Shown: piece by piece, positions 1 to 7,971 of the stretch | How positions within the stretch are numbered: position 1 is the stretch's first letter | Layout: every line of letters begins with the position of its first letter | Assembly (NCBI RefSeq): GCF_002198095.1 | Contig: NZ_NHMK01000011.1 | Span: 1 to 64,000 of the forward strand | DNA: 64,000 nt | From: Deinococcus indicus | GTDB lineage: Bacteria > Deinococcota > Deinococci > Deinococcales > Deinococcaceae | Direction of reading: 5' to 3' | Notes under the pieces: generated by a model | What the model saw: the letters and a program-made list of their open reading frames with translations, nothing else | Databases searched by the model: none | What the model was told of the DNA's origin: nothing | Translations under genes and position numbers: made by a program

Positions 1-3
1 CTG

Positions 4-160
4 ATACGGACTCCGATTGAATGGGCTGCAAAGCCCGTTCAATCCGAGCGGATGCGACTCGGAGAGCTGCCCCGCAGAGCAGGAGCCGGGCGGGTTCCGG
101 ACGTGGAGCCGGCAATCCGGTGAACTTCCGGATTGCCGGCGAAACAAACGGAATCCGTAT
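4..160 (+). repeat. Dispersed palindromic element, full copy A
   Basis: The copy begins ATACGGACTCCG and ends CGGAATCCGTAT, imperfect 12-base terminal inverted repeats. Inside are a hairpin at the left (ATTGAATGGGCT paired with AGCCCGTTCAAT) and a perfect 12-base-pair hairpin at the right (CCGGCAATCCGG with CCGGATTGCCGG). Other copies lie at 4196, 16624, 21276, 34656, 48285, 54537 and 55294. It has no coding capacity and resembles the small intergenic repeats known in Deinococcus genomes; assignment to a named family is not possible here. Confidence 0.85.
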
Positions 161-650
161 GAGCCCCGATCCCGTTTTCTTCTACCGGACCGCGCACCCG
201 TTCTCGAACTTTCACCCCAGCGTGTTCACGGAGGGCGGCGTCACCTATCACTGCGCCGAGCAGTACCTGATGGCCCGCAAGGCCGCGCTGTTCGGGGACG
301 AGGCGACCCGCCGGGCGATTCTGGAGGCCCGCACGCCCGGCGAGTGCAAGGCGCTGGGCCGCCGTGTGAGCCCGTACGACGATGCCCGCTGGGCGCAGGA
401 GCGGTTCGGGGTGGCGCTGGACATGCTGCGTCTGAAGTTCGGGCAGAACGCGCCGTTGCGGTCGGTCCTGCTGGCGACCGGCGAGGCGGAACTGGTGGAA
501 GCGGCCCCGAACGACCGGATCTGGGGCGTGGGGTTCGGCGAGCAGGACGCTCCCGGCGCGCGGCAGGCGTGGGGGGAGAACCTGCTGGGCCGCGCGCTGA
601 TGGCGGTTCGCGCGGAAATGACCCGTGACGGTTCGCTCAAGGGCGCGTGA
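159..650 (+). CDS. NADAR-family (YbiA-like) N-glycosidase
   Basis: A 163-residue single-domain protein of the NADAR family, whose members hydrolyse N-glycosidic bonds in riboflavin intermediates or remove ADP-ribose from nucleic acid or small molecules. Recognised from the N-terminal FFYRTAHPFSNFHPS segment, the YHCAEQYLMARKA segment (about residues 31-43) and the C-terminal WGENLLGRALMAVR (about 137-150), all at family-typical spacing. The frame is open back to position 21, but that would translate the repeat. The ATG at 159 is chosen because the protein homology starts there; it lies in the last bases of repeat copy A, and no Shine-Dalgarno sequence precedes it. No DarT-like partner is visible, although the window starts just upstream. 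The family is clear; the substrate is unknown. Confidence 0.85.
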   Translation: MSPDPVFFYRTAHPFSNFHPSVFTEGGVTYHCAEQYLMARKAALFGDEATRRAILEARTPGECKALGRRVSPYDDARWAQERFGVALDMLRLKFGQNAPLRSVLLATGEAELVEAAPNDRIWGVGFGEQDAPGARQAWGENLLGRALMAVRAEMTRDGSLKGA

Positions 651-707
651 CGGCGGCCTGAAGGGTGCTGTCATGGGGCGGCCATGTTCGCGGCCCAGAC
701 TGCCCGC

Positions 708-971
708 ATGACCAAGATGAATGCCGGAGAGATCAGCGACCGTATCGCCCGGAACCTCAAGGCCCGCCTGGAGCAGAGCGGCGAGCATCTTCAGGTGAAG
801 GACGTGAACGGCGAGCACGTGGGAACCGTGGACCACATGGACGGCGAGCGCGTGAAACTCACGAAGAGCGACAGCGCGGATGGGCAGCATCACTACCTGA
901 GCCTGGATCAGGTGGAGAGCGTGGACGACGTGGCGGTATACCTGAACGTGGAGCGCAGCGTCATCGCGTGA
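708..971 (+). CDS. DUF2171-family small protein
   Basis: An 87-residue cytoplasmic protein. The segment [26 protein letters not shown] is typical of DUF2171 / PRC-barrel-like proteins, small beta-rich proteins of unknown function common in Deinococcus. The ATG at 708 is preferred over 684, which would add an unrelated N-terminus; a further ATG at 717 is possible. No strong ribosome-binding site is seen. It ends 21 bases before a clear terminator hairpin and is probably monocistronic. Confidence 0.7.
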   Translation: MTKMNAGEISDRIARNLKARLEQSGEHLQVKDVNGEHVGTVDHMDGERVKLTKSDSADGQHHYLSLDQVESVDDVAVYLNVERSVIA

Positions 972-991
972 CCCGGTCCTGAACCCCCGGT

Positions 992-1021
992 GGGCGGCGT
1001 GGCGAGCAGGTCACGCCGCCC
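992..1021 (+). terminator. Hairpin after the DUF2171 gene
   Basis: Perfect 10-base-pair stem GGGCGGCGTG / CACGCCGCCC with a 10-base loop, followed by TGTCCGTT. No long T run, as is common in GC-rich genomes. Confidence 0.6.
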
Positions 1022-1242
1022 TGTCCGTTGGCGCTGTCCCCGCTGGCTGTGGGGACTGGCTGTGGGGGGTGGGCACTGAACGTTGGGGTGAGCTGAAGCC
1101 TTGCTCAGGGTGCCTGAAGGTCCCGCTCAGGCGGGCGCTGCGGGGCGGGCCTAGGGTGGAACGGTTCGACGTCGTATGACCCGCCGCCAGATGGCCTTAG
1201 GTCCCACAGCCCACCCCGCCCCTTTTGACCGGAGGTTTCATC

Positions 1243-2079
1243 ATGCCCACCATTCAGACCAAGCACACCCTGGCCCCGCAGACCGAGCTGTACTACGAAA
1301 CGTACGGCGAGGGCCGTCCCGTCGTCCTGATTCACGGGTGGCCGCTGTCGGGCCGCATGTGGGAGGGCCAGATCGACGCGCTGCGGCACGCCGGGTATCA
1401 GGTGATCGCGTACGACCGCCGTGGCTTCGGCCAGAGCGGCAAGACGGCCACCGGGTACACGTACGACGTGTTCGCCAGCGACCTGAAGGACCTGCTGGAG
1501 GGCCTGAACCTGACCGACGTGACGGTCGTGGGCTTCAGCATGGGCGGTGGCGAGGTCAGCCGCTACGCCGGGCTGTTCGGCACCGAGCGCCTGCGCAGCG
1601 CGGCACTGATCTCCTCGGTCGCGCCGTACCTGCTGAAAACCACCGACAACCCGGACGGCGGCATGACCGAGGCCGACGTGGAAGGCATGGTGCAGCAGGT
1701 GGCCGCCAACCGTCCGCAGTTCCTGGCGGGTTTCACGAAGAAGTTCCTGAACTGGGACGAGAACGGCCGTCAGCTGGGCGACGAGTTCCTTGACTTCACG
1801 GCCAGCCTGTACTTCCAGGCGTCCCCGGTGGCGACCCAGGAGTGCGTCCGGGCGTTCGGGATGACCGACTTCCGCGCGGACCTCGCGAAGCTGACGGTGC
1901 CGCTGCTCGTCGTGCATGGCGATAAGGACCAGATCGTGCCGCTGGAGGCCAGCGGTCAGCGCGTGCCGCAGTACCAGCCGAATGCGGAGCTGCACGTCAT
2001 GAAGGGCGCGCCGCACGGCCTGAACGCCACGCACGCCGAGGAGTTCAACAGGCTGCTGCTGGAGTTCGTGGCCCGCTGA
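1243..2079 (+). CDS. Alpha/beta hydrolase (arylesterase / non-heme haloperoxidase type)
   Basis: A 278-residue serine hydrolase. The oxyanion-hole motif HGWP is at residues 31-34, the nucleophile elbow GFSMG places Ser99, and Asp229 (in HGDKDQ) and His258 (in GAPHG) complete the triad. The length and the GFSMGGGE block match the non-heme chloroperoxidase/arylesterase subgroup, which hydrolyses aryl or short-chain esters and can show perhydrolase activity; the real substrate cannot be read. The ATG at 1243 has GGAGG seven bases upstream. No signal peptide, so cytoplasmic. It appears monocistronic, with a hairpin terminator downstream. Confidence 0.85.
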   Translation: MPTIQTKHTLAPQTELYYETYGEGRPVVLIHGWPLSGRMWEGQIDALRHAGYQVIAYDRRGFGQSGKTATGYTYDVFASDLKDLLEGLNLTDVTVVGFSMGGGEVSRYAGLFGTERLRSAALISSVAPYLLKTTDNPDGGMTEADVEGMVQQVAANRPQFLAGFTKKFLNWDENGRQLGDEFLDFTASLYFQASPVATQECVRAFGMTDFRADLAKLTVPLLVVHGDKDQIVPLEASGQRVPQYQPNAELHVMKGAPHGLNATHAEEFNRLLLEFVAR

Positions 2080-2115
2080 GCGATGGCTATAGCCTCCCGC
2101 TGACACGGGACGGGA

Positions 2116-2145
2116 GAGCCGGTCGGGACTGTTCCTGACCGGCTC
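2116..2145 (+). terminator. Terminator of the hydrolase gene
   Basis: Stem GAGCCGGTC / GACCGGCTC followed by CTGTTCGG, 37 bases after the stop codon. Confidence 0.6.
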
Positions 2146-2222
2146 CTGTTCGGTACCGGTCCATGAGCAGGAGCGGCGGCCGCGCCTCACCGGATCAGGG
2201 CGGGCCCCCCGCGACCGGCATA

Positions 2223-2251
2223 TTGGAAACAGTTCCAAAAGTGTTTATGCT
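2223..2251 (+). promoter_or_regulatory. Amylosucrase promoter with overlapping palindromic operator
   Basis: A -35 box TTGGAA (2223-2228), a 17-base spacer and a -10 box TATGCT (2246-2251) end eight bases before the ATG at 2260, so transcription should start at or within two bases of the start codon (leaderless). The -35 box is the left arm of a perfect palindrome TTGGAA-ACAG-TTCCAA (2223-2238). A repressor bound here would block polymerase. LacI-type control by sugar is a guess. Confidence 0.75.
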
Positions 2252-2259
2252 GTCAGGGT

Positions 2260-4191
2260 ATGCCGCAACCCGACCCCTTCCGGACGCTGCTGGCCGGTCA
2301 GCTTCGTCAGGCCTTCGACGACGACCGCGACGCGGACACCTTCCTGCTGCGCCTCGACCGCTACGGCCCGGAACTGACGGCCAGCCTCCAGGCGGTGTAC
2401 GGCGACGCCGCCCCCGCCCTGATGGACCGCCTGCTGGAACTCATGCTGCACGCCTACCACGCCCGCCCCGCCGACCTGAAACGCCTGGACGAGGCCCGCC
2501 TGCTGCGCCCGGACTGGCTCCAGGCCCCCAGCATGCTCGGGTACGTGGCGTACACCGACCGCTTCGCCGGAACCCTCCGGGGCGTGCGCGACCGTCTGGA
2601 CTACCTGCAGGACCTGGGCGTCACGTACCTGCACCTGATGCCGCTGCTGCAACCCCGCCCCGGCGAGAACGACGGCGGGTACGCGGTCGCCGACTACCGC
2701 GCCGTGCGCAGCGACCTGGGCAGCATGGACGACCTGTCCGCCCTGGCCGCCGACCTCCGGGCGCGCGGCGTGAGCCTCGTGCTGGACCTCGTGCTCAACC
2801 ACGTCGCGCAGGAGCACGGTTGGGCACAGAAAGCCCGCGCGGGCGACCCCACGTACCGCGAGTACTTCCATGTCTTCCCGGACCGCACCGCCCCCGACGC
2901 CTACGAACGCACCCTGCCCGAGGTCTTCCCGGACTTCGCGCCCGGCAACTTCACCTGGAACGAGGAAGCCGGCGGGTGGGTCTGGACGACCTTCAACACC
3001 TACCAGTGGGACCTGAACTGGAGTAACCCCAGCGTCCTGGCCGAATTCGTGGACATCATCCTGCACCTCGCCAACCGGGGCGTGGAGGTCTTCCGCCTGG
3101 ACGCCATCGCCTTCATGTGGAAACGCCTGGGCACCGACTGCCAGAACCAGCCGGAAGTGCATCACCTCACCCAGGCCCTGCGCGCCTGCGCCCGCATCGT
3201 CGCGCCCGCCGTGGCCTTCAAGGCCGAGGCCATCGTCGCGCCCGCCGACCTGATCCACTACCTCGGAAGCGGCTCGCACCACGGACGGGTCAGTGACATG
3301 GCGTACCACAACTCGCTGATGGTGCAATTGTGGAGCAGCCTCGCCAGCCGCGACACCCGCCTGTTCGCCGAGGCGCTGCGCGTCTTCCCGCCCAAACCCA
3401 CGAACACCACCTGGGGCATGTACGTCCGCTGCCACGACGACATCGGCTGGGCCATCAGCGACACCGACGCCCACCGCGCCGGACTGGACGGCGCCGCCCA
3501 CCGCCACTTCCTGAGCGACTTCTACAGCGGCGAGCACCCCGGCACCTTCGCGCGCGGCCTGGTGTTCCAGTTCAACCCGCAGACCGGCGACCGCCGCATC
3601 AGCGGCACGGCCGCCAGCCTCGCCGGCCTGGAAGCTGCCCTGGACGCCGGCGACCCCCGCCGCACCGACGACGCCGTGCGCCGACTGCTGCTGCTGCACG
3701 CCGTCACCCTGGGCTTCGGCGGCTTACCGCTGCTGTACATGGGCGACGAACTGGCCCTCCTGAACGACCATTCCTTCGCTGACCTTCCCGAACACGCCGC
3801 CGACAACCGCTGGGTCCACCGCCCCCGCATGGACTGGGAGCGCGCCGCCGACGCCCACACCAACCCCGGCACCCCGCACGGCCGCGTGAACGCCGGACTG
3901 CGCCACCTGATCGCCGTCCGCCGGAGCCTGCCGCACCTGCACGCCAGCGTCGAGAGCCGCCCCGTCCACAGCCCGGACCCCTGCGTGCTACTGCTGCGCC
4001 GCGACCACCCACAGGGCGTCATGCTGGCCGCGTACAACTTCAGCGAACACACCATCGACCTCCCCACCTGGGCGCTGCGCGACCACCTGGGCGACCACGC
4101 CCGCGACCACATCGCCGGCACCGCCTTCAACCTGGGCGGCGGCACCGTCACGCTCGAACCGTACCGCGCGCTGTGGCTCACGCAGAGCTGA
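2260..4191 (+). CDS. Amylosucrase (GH13 sucrose glucosyltransferase)
   Basis: A 643-residue GH13 enzyme. Amylosucrase (EC 2.4.1.4) transfers glucose from sucrose to an alpha-1,4-glucan, releasing fructose. Full-length features are visible: an all-alpha N-terminal region (1-90), then the barrel with [11 protein letters not shown] (94-104), DLVLNHVA (176-183), [11 protein letters not shown] with nucleophile Asp281, KAEA with acid/base Glu323, and RCHDDIGW with His392/Asp393. The HDDIGW block and the residue numbering closely follow Neisseria and Deinococcus amylosucrases, which distinguishes it from ordinary alpha-amylases. No signal peptide, so it would act on intracellular sucrose. It is a single gene under the palindrome-bearing promoter at 2223; repeat copy B starts five bases after the stop codon. 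Confidence 0.92.
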   Translation: MPQPDPFRTLLAGQLRQAFDDDRDADTFLLRLDRYGPELTASLQAVYGDAAPALMDRLLELMLHAYHARPADLKRLDEARLLRPDWLQAPSMLGYVAYTDRFAGTLRGVRDRLDYLQDLGVTYLHLMPLLQPRPGENDGGYAVADYRAVRSDLGSMDDLSALAADLRARGVSLVLDLVLNHVAQEHGWAQKARAGDPTYREYFHVFPDRTAPDAYERTLPEVFPDFAPGNFTWNEEAGGWVWTTFNTYQWDLNWSNPSVLAEFVDIILHLANRGVEVFRLDAIAFMWKRLGTDCQNQPEVHHLTQALRACARIVAPAVAFKAEAIVAPADLIHYLGSGSHHGRVSDMAYHNSLMVQLWSSLASRDTRLFAEALRVFPPKPTNTTWGMYVRCHDDIGWAISDTDAHRAGLDGAAHRHFLSDFYSGEHPGTFARGLVFQFNPQTGDRRISGTAASLAGLEAALDAGDPRRTDDAVRRLLLLHAVTLGFGGLPLLYMGDELALLNDHSFADLPEHAADNRWVHRPRMDWERAADAHTNPGTPHGRVNAGLRHLIAVRRSLPHLHASVESRPVHSPDPCVLLLRRDHPQGVMLAAYNFSEHTIDLPTWALRDHLGDHARDHIAGTAFNLGGGTVTLEPYRALWLTQS

Positions 4192-4195
4192 ACTG

Positions 4196-4353
4196 ATACG
4201 GACTCCGATTGAATGGGTTGCAAAGCCCGCTGGGTCCGAGCGGATGCGACTCGTAGAGCTGCCCCGCAGAGCAGGAGAAAAACGGGTTCCGGACGTGGAG
4301 CCGGCAGGGGCGGTGAAGTTCCGGATTGTTGGCGAAACAAACGGAATCCGTAT
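4196..4353 (+). repeat. Dispersed palindromic element, full copy B
   Basis: Same orientation as copy A and nearly the same length (158 versus 157 bases), with identical 12-base ends. The left hairpin is partly degraded and the right inner hairpin is replaced by CCGGCAGGGGCGG. It starts five bases after the amylosucrase stop codon. Confidence 0.85.
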
Positions 4354-4362
4354 GAAATCCGG

Positions 4363-4395
4363 TGCGCGGCCCCTGGTGTTTCCGGGGGCCGCGCA
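4363..4395 (+). terminator. Hairpin downstream of copy B
   Basis: Stem TGCGCGGCCCC / GGGGCCGCGCA, 11 perfect pairs. It is the first good terminator after amylosucrase, so the transcript would include repeat copy B. The same stem sequence recurs at 9232-9267. Confidence 0.5.
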
Positions 4396-4532
4396 TCACT
4401 CTCGATCCGCCCCCTCATCTTCAGACCGGCCCGGCAGGGGAGAAGACCACCGGTCGTGCCGGAGTTGCGGCTTACCCCCGCGCCCGCCTGCGCTACGCTG
4501 CGCGGCATCCCACTGCTGTACCGGAGGTTCCC

Positions 4533-4622
4533 ATGATGCGACTTCAGACCGCTGCCCGTTCCGTGCCCGCCGTTCCTGCCGGGGTCATGGCCGCCGGATC
4601 CGGACTCTGCCCAGCGTCATAG
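4533..4622 (+). CDS. Possible 29-residue small ORF with strong ribosome-binding site
   Basis: CCGGAGGTTCCC immediately precedes two consecutive ATG codons (4533 and 4536) and opens a 29-codon frame ending at TAG 4622, 52 bases before the acetyltransferase ATG. The peptide is Ala/Pro-rich with no recognisable motif. It could be a leader peptide, the broken start of a longer gene, or chance; the Shine-Dalgarno spacing is the only real support. Confidence 0.3.
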   Translation: MMRLQTAARSVPAVPAGVMAAGSGLCPAS

Positions 4623-4674
4623 TCCGGAGTCCCGGCGCGTCCCACTGACCCGGCCACTGCCCCGAGGTCACCGT

Positions 4675-5481
4675 ATGTCCACTGCTTTTACCCTTGAGGT
4701 CGCCACGCCCGACACGCTGGCCGACATTCACGCCTTGCACCCCGACCCGATCGAGGCGGCCCGCCGGTTGACCGTCACGCAGGAGCGCGTGCGGGCCGGT
4801 CAACTCGATCCGGCGCGGTTTCTGCTGCTGCGCGCCGGTGGTGCCGTGCAGGGCGTGTGCTTCGTCGGACCGAACGCCCGCGCGCCCCTGTTCCCCACCT
4901 ACCGCGCGGACACGCCCGCCGGCGCCCTGACCGCGTTCCTGCGTGAACTGCGCCGCCGTGTCTCGGAGACCCCCGACCGGCAACTGCTGCTGGACGACAC
5001 GCTGGTCACGCCGCGCCCGGAGGAGGCGGTGCAGGCCGGCTGGGTGCCCGACTCGCAGCATGTGATCTACGGCACGGACCTGCGTGGCCGGCCCCACGCG
5101 CCCGACCCGGACGTGACGGCCGTCAGTCCGGACGAGCCCGGCGTTCCGGAGGCCCTGCGGGACCTGGGCTGCCCGGACTGGGAGGCCACCGAGGGCTGGA
5201 CCCTGCACGCCCTGCGCCGGGAAGGTGAAGTGCTGGCTCTCGGCGCGACCGGCCCCGGTGGCCGCCCCGGCGAGGCGGGCCTCGACCTGATCGGCGTGCG
5301 GCCCGCGCAGCGTGGGCACGGGTACGGCGCGCGGCTGCACGCGCACCTGCTGGGCGTGGCCGCGCAGACCTTCGCCTCGCATACCGGCGGCACCGACGCT
5401 GGCAACCACGCCATGCGCCGCACCTTTGAACGCAGCGGCAGCGCGCTGCTCAGCACCCAGCAGTACTACCGGCAACACTGA
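4675..5481 (+). CDS. GNAT-family N-acetyltransferase
   Basis: A 268-residue protein with one clear acetyl-CoA-binding GNAT motif A near the C-terminus: beta strand LDLIGVRPA followed by QRGHGYGARLHAHLL (residues 212-226). The N-terminal 130 residues look like a diverged second GNAT-like half (FLLLRAGGAVQGVCFVG), so it may be a tandem-GNAT protein. The acceptor is unknown and it is probably cytoplasmic. No strong ribosome-binding site is seen, but CCCCGAGGTCACCGT precedes the ATG. It is transcribed toward rpmI but separated from it by that operon's own promoter. Confidence 0.8.
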   Translation: MSTAFTLEVATPDTLADIHALHPDPIEAARRLTVTQERVRAGQLDPARFLLLRAGGAVQGVCFVGPNARAPLFPTYRADTPAGALTAFLRELRRRVSETPDRQLLLDDTLVTPRPEEAVQAGWVPDSQHVIYGTDLRGRPHAPDPDVTAVSPDEPGVPEALRDLGCPDWEATEGWTLHALRREGEVLALGATGPGGRPGEAGLDLIGVRPAQRGHGYGARLHAHLLGVAAQTFASHTGGTDAGNHAMRRTFERSGSALLSTQQYYRQH

Positions 5482-5498
5482 GCCGTCCGCCTTTCCCC

Positions 5499-5528
5499 TT
5501 GACCCTCCTGCGGGCGCTCGCGTATAGT
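5499..5528 (+). promoter_or_regulatory. Promoter of rpmI-rplT
   Basis: TTGACC (5499-5504), an 18-base spacer and TATAGT (5523-5528): a near-consensus sigma-A promoter, the strongest in the window, as expected for ribosomal protein genes. Confidence 0.85.
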
Positions 5529-5533
5529 TCTCT

Positions 5534-5643
<110 letters not shown>

Positions 5644-5847
5644 ATGCCCAAGATGAAGACTCTGAAAAGCGCCTCGCGCCGGATCAAGATCACCGGTACG
5701 GGCAAGGTCATGGCGTTCAAGAGTGGCAAACGCCACCAGAACACCGGCAAGAGCGGCAACGAGATCCGCGGCAAGGGCAAGGGCTTCGTGCTCGCCCAGA
5801 GCGAATGGGCGCGCATGAAGAAGATGCTGCCCTACGGAGGTAAATAA
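5644..5847 (+). CDS. rpmI: 50S ribosomal protein L35
   Basis: A 67-residue basic protein with the L35 signature [20 protein letters not shown] at the N-terminus and full family length. It binds 23S rRNA in the large subunit. AAGGAGGGCACC gives an ideal ribosome-binding site. The TAA stop overlaps the rplT ATG by one base (TAATG), so translation is probably coupled. infC, which precedes rpmI in many bacteria, is absent; a GNAT gene is there instead. Confidence 0.97.
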   Translation: MPKMKTLKSASRRIKITGTGKVMAFKSGKRHQNTGKSGNEIRGKGKGFVLAQSEWARMKKMLPYGGK

Positions 5848-6200
5848 TGCCTCGCGTCAAGACCGGCATCGTCCGCCGCCGCCGTCACAAGAAGGTCCTG
5901 AAGCGCGCCAAGGGCTTCTGGGGCAGCCGCAGCAAGCAGTACCGCAACGCGTTCCAGACCCTGCTGAACGCCGCGACCTACGAGTACCGCGATCGCCGCA
6001 ACAAGAAGCGTGACTTCCGTCGCCTGTGGATCCAGCGTATCAACGCCGGCGCCCGCCTGCACGGCATGAACTACTCCACCTTCATCGGTGGCCTGAAGCG
6101 CGCGAACATCGACCTGAACCGCAAGGTCCTGGCCGACATCGCCGCCCGCGAGCCCGAGGCCTTCAAGGCCCTGGTCGAAGCGGCCAAGAACAGCAAGTAA
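5847..6200 (+). CDS. rplT: 50S ribosomal protein L20
   Basis: A 117-residue protein, recognisable from [19 protein letters not shown] and the conserved [13 protein letters not shown] block (about residues 56-68). L20 is needed early in 50S assembly and is the autogenous repressor of this operon in several bacteria. Its start codon overlaps the rpmI stop codon. A hairpin terminator follows 18 bases after the stop. Confidence 0.98.
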   Translation: MPRVKTGIVRRRRHKKVLKRAKGFWGSRSKQYRNAFQTLLNAATYEYRDRRNKKRDFRRLWIQRINAGARLHGMNYSTFIGGLKRANIDLNRKVLADIAAREPEAFKALVEAAKNSK

Positions 6201-6217
6201 AACGGCTGACATGAGCG

Positions 6218-6248
6218 CCGCCGCCCTTCCGGAAACGGGGGGCGGCGG
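6218..6248 (+). terminator. Terminator of rpmI-rplT
   Basis: Stem CCGCCGCCC / GGGCGGCGG, loop of 13 bases, followed by TGTTCGTGTAG. Confidence 0.7.
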
Positions 6249-6260
6249 TGTTCGTGTAGT

Positions 6261-6464
6261 TCAGGGTTGTCCCGGTTCGTCCTGAAAGATGTCCTCGATT
6301 GGGACGCCGAACAGTCGGGCGAGTTTGAAGGCCAGGGGCAGGCTGGGGTCGTACTTGCCGGTTTCCAGGGCGTTGATGGTCTGGCGGGACACGTCCAGCG
6401 CCTCAGCCAGGGCGCCCTGGGTCATGTTGCGTTCGGCCCGCAGGACTTTCAGCCGGTTGTTCAT
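6261..6464 (-). CDS. XRE-family HTH regulator (small, Cro-like)
   Basis: A 67-residue DNA-binding protein, essentially one helix-turn-helix: LKVLRAERNMTQGALAEALD (residues 5-24) then VSRQTINALETGKYDPSL (25-42). It ends FGVPIEDIFQDE, typical of the YozG/Cro-like regulators paired with small membrane proteins. The ATG overlaps the stop of the preceding membrane-protein gene (ATGA, 6461-6464), so it is the last gene of a three-gene operon. The operon promoter carries two matching palindromes (7079-7102 and 7125-7143), suggesting this protein represses its own operon. Confidence 0.88.
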   Translation of the reverse strand: MNNRLKVLRAERNMTQGALAEALDVSRQTINALETGKYDPSLPLAFKLARLFGVPIEDIFQDEPGQP

Positions 6465-6775
6465 TCCGGGGCCTGCGTGTCCCGGCGGGTCAGGAGAGCG
6501 TGCGTGCCGGCCAGGGTCAGCCAGCCCAGGTACGACAGGCTGATCAGGGCGGTGGCCGGGACGGTTTCGTGGGGGCTGGCGGCGCTGATCAGGGCGGTGA
6601 GTGTCAGGGCGGTCAGCGTGACGCCCAGGGCCACGGCGGCGGCGATCAGCAGGACATGACGGCCGTACTCGTCGCTGTCGCGGTAGTGGAAGCTCAGGCG
6701 TGCGGCGTCCAGGAGTGGAATGGCGGCCATCAGGGCGGTGGCGGTCAGGTTGACCTGTCCGCGCGGGCCCAGCAT
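6461..6775 (-). CDS. Small multi-pass membrane protein, possibly N-terminally frameshifted
   Basis: A 104-residue protein with about three membrane helices, of the kind that travels with small XRE regulators; function unknown. The ATG at 6775 has no ribosome-binding site and falls inside an apparent helix. A GTG at 6864 that overlaps the upstream gene's stop (GTGA) opens the natural-looking N-terminus VTRTRRHARHQTLLATLTGA but is in another frame. The two frames join at an alternating GC tract near 6797-6812. Either the gene is frameshifted there or the short form is used. Confidence 0.6.
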   Translation of the reverse strand: MLGPRGQVNLTATALMAAIPLLDAARLSFHYRDSDEYGRHVLLIAAAVALGVTLTALTLTALISAASPHETVPATALISLSYLGWLTLAGTHALLTRRDTQAPE

Positions 6776-6860
6776 GAGGGCTGCCAGGATGCCCAGGGCG
6801 CACGCGCGCCGGTCAGGGTGGCCAGCAGGGTCTGGTGCCGGGCGTGGCGGCGGGTGCGGG

Positions 6861-7061
6861 TCACTGGCGCAGGTCGCGGGCGACGTTGCGGGCGGCGATG
6901 ACGAGCAGGATGGCGGCGGTGGCGACGGTCAGCCAGTAGGCGAGGTGGGTGACGGTTCCGGCGTGGGGGTGGCTGCTGGCCTGGCCCATCAGGAACAGGG
7001 GCGCGCATGAGACGGCGACGAGGGTCAGGAGCTGGCGGGTTGCGGGGGTCAGGTTCTCCAT
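6861..7061 (-). CDS. Small membrane protein, first gene of the XRE operon
   Basis: A 66-residue protein with two predicted membrane helices (about residues 9-26 and 38-58); no family recognised. The ATG at 7061 is preceded by AAGGAGAGATGAC, a good ribosome-binding site. It is the promoter-proximal gene of the operon that continues with the other membrane protein and the XRE regulator. Confidence 0.7.
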   Translation of the reverse strand: MENLTPATRQLLTLVAVSCAPLFLMGQASSHPHAGTVTHLAYWLTVATAAILLVIAARNVARDLRQ

Positions 7062-7078
7062 GTCATCTCTCCTTGTCT

Positions 7079-7143
7079 TTAGGTCAAGCTTACTTGACCT
7101 AAGAGTAAAGGATGCGCGACATGGTGTCAAGCATGCTTGCCTT
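7079..7143 (-). promoter_or_regulatory. Promoter of the XRE operon with two operators
   Basis: On the minus strand, TTGACA (7125-7130), a 17-base spacer and TACTCT (7102-7107). Operator 1 is a perfect palindrome TTAGGTCAAG-CTTA-CTTGACCTAA (7079-7102) over the expected start site. Operator 2, TGTCAAG-CATG-CTTGCCT (7125-7143), overlaps the -35 box. Both share GTCAAG-N4-CTTG; their centres are 43-44 bases apart, about four helical turns. Confidence 0.85.
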
Positions 7144-7238
7144 TCGTGGGCTTTCTGCGGTGCGCCCAGACCAAAGAAGTGGCGGGCTGTGAGGGGAATC
7201 CCCCCCCGACAGCCCGCCGCCGTTGACCCGCCCGCCGC

Positions 7239-7931
7239 TCAGGGTTCGAAGGTGTCCTGGAAGGCGTAGCGGTCGCCGCGCACCCAGTAGTTGACATAGC
7301 TGGCGCGTTTCTGGCCGCTGTAGGTGGTTCGGCGGAGCAGGAACGCGGCGGTGCCGATGGGGACGCGCAGCAGTTCGGCTTCCTCCTGGCGGAGGTTGAC
7401 GGCTTCGAGGTTCTGTTCCACCCGTTGCAGGGGGACGCCCATGCTGATCATGGTTTCGTGGATGCTCTCGGCGGCGAGGTTGTGGTCGAGCAGCTGTGGG
7501 GCGAGGGCCGCGTTGATGTAGCGTTTCTCGATGACCAGGGCTTCGTCGCCGGCGTTGCGCAGGCGGTGGATGAAGATGACGGGGTCGCCGGGCTGGATCT
7601 GCAGCACGATGGCGATCTCGGGCGTGGCCTCGATCTGCATGGCGCGCAGGACGGTGGTGCGGTGATCGGGGTGGCGGGCCCATTCCTTGAAGGGCCGGAC
7701 GCGGAACATGCCCTGGCGGAAGCGTTTGCCGGTGGGGAAGGTGCCGGCGCCCTGCACGCGGTAGACGTAGCCTTCGCGTTCCAGTTCGTCGATGGCGCGG
7801 CGGGCGGTCATGCGGGACACTTCGAATTCGCGGGCGAGCTGCGGTTCGCTGGGCAGCGGGAGCCCTTCGGCGTAGTGGCCGCCCAGCAGGCGGTCTTTCA
7901 GGGTGGTCTTGATAAGCGGGTACTTCGCCAT
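7239..7931 (-). CDS. GntR-family regulator with UTRA domain (HutC subfamily)
   Basis: A 230-residue repressor. The N-terminal winged HTH shows LPSEPQLAREFEVSRMTARR (about residues 26-45) followed by AIDELEREGYVYRVQGAGTF. The C-terminal UTRA ligand domain (about 80-225) has the ALVIEKRYIN and VEQNLEAVNL strands and ends NYWVRGDRYAFQDTFEP. The effector is unknown; HutC-type regulators sense sugars, amino acids or their phosphates. The ATG at 7931 follows GGAGGGATGC, so a more upstream in-frame start is rejected. No obvious target lies beside it except its own promoter, which contains a palindrome. Confidence 0.9.
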   Translation of the reverse strand: MAKYPLIKTTLKDRLLGGHYAEGLPLPSEPQLAREFEVSRMTARRAIDELEREGYVYRVQGAGTFPTGKRFRQGMFRVRPFKEWARHPDHRTTVLRAMQIEATPEIAIVLQIQPGDPVIFIHRLRNAGDEALVIEKRYINAALAPQLLDHNLAAESIHETMISMGVPLQRVEQNLEAVNLRQEEAELLRVPIGTAAFLLRRTTYSGQKRASYVNYWVRGDRYAFQDTFEP

Positions 7932-7971
7932 GCATCCCTCCGGGTGTCCGCTGGCGGGCGGAGCCACGCTC

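Noticed and set aside
21..158. Upstream extension of the NADAR frame through repeat copy A
   Set aside because: The extension is translated repeat sequence, also open in copies elsewhere; family homology starts at 159.
4213..4536. Open frame across repeat copy B
   Set aside because: Same translated repeat as in copy A; not a gene.
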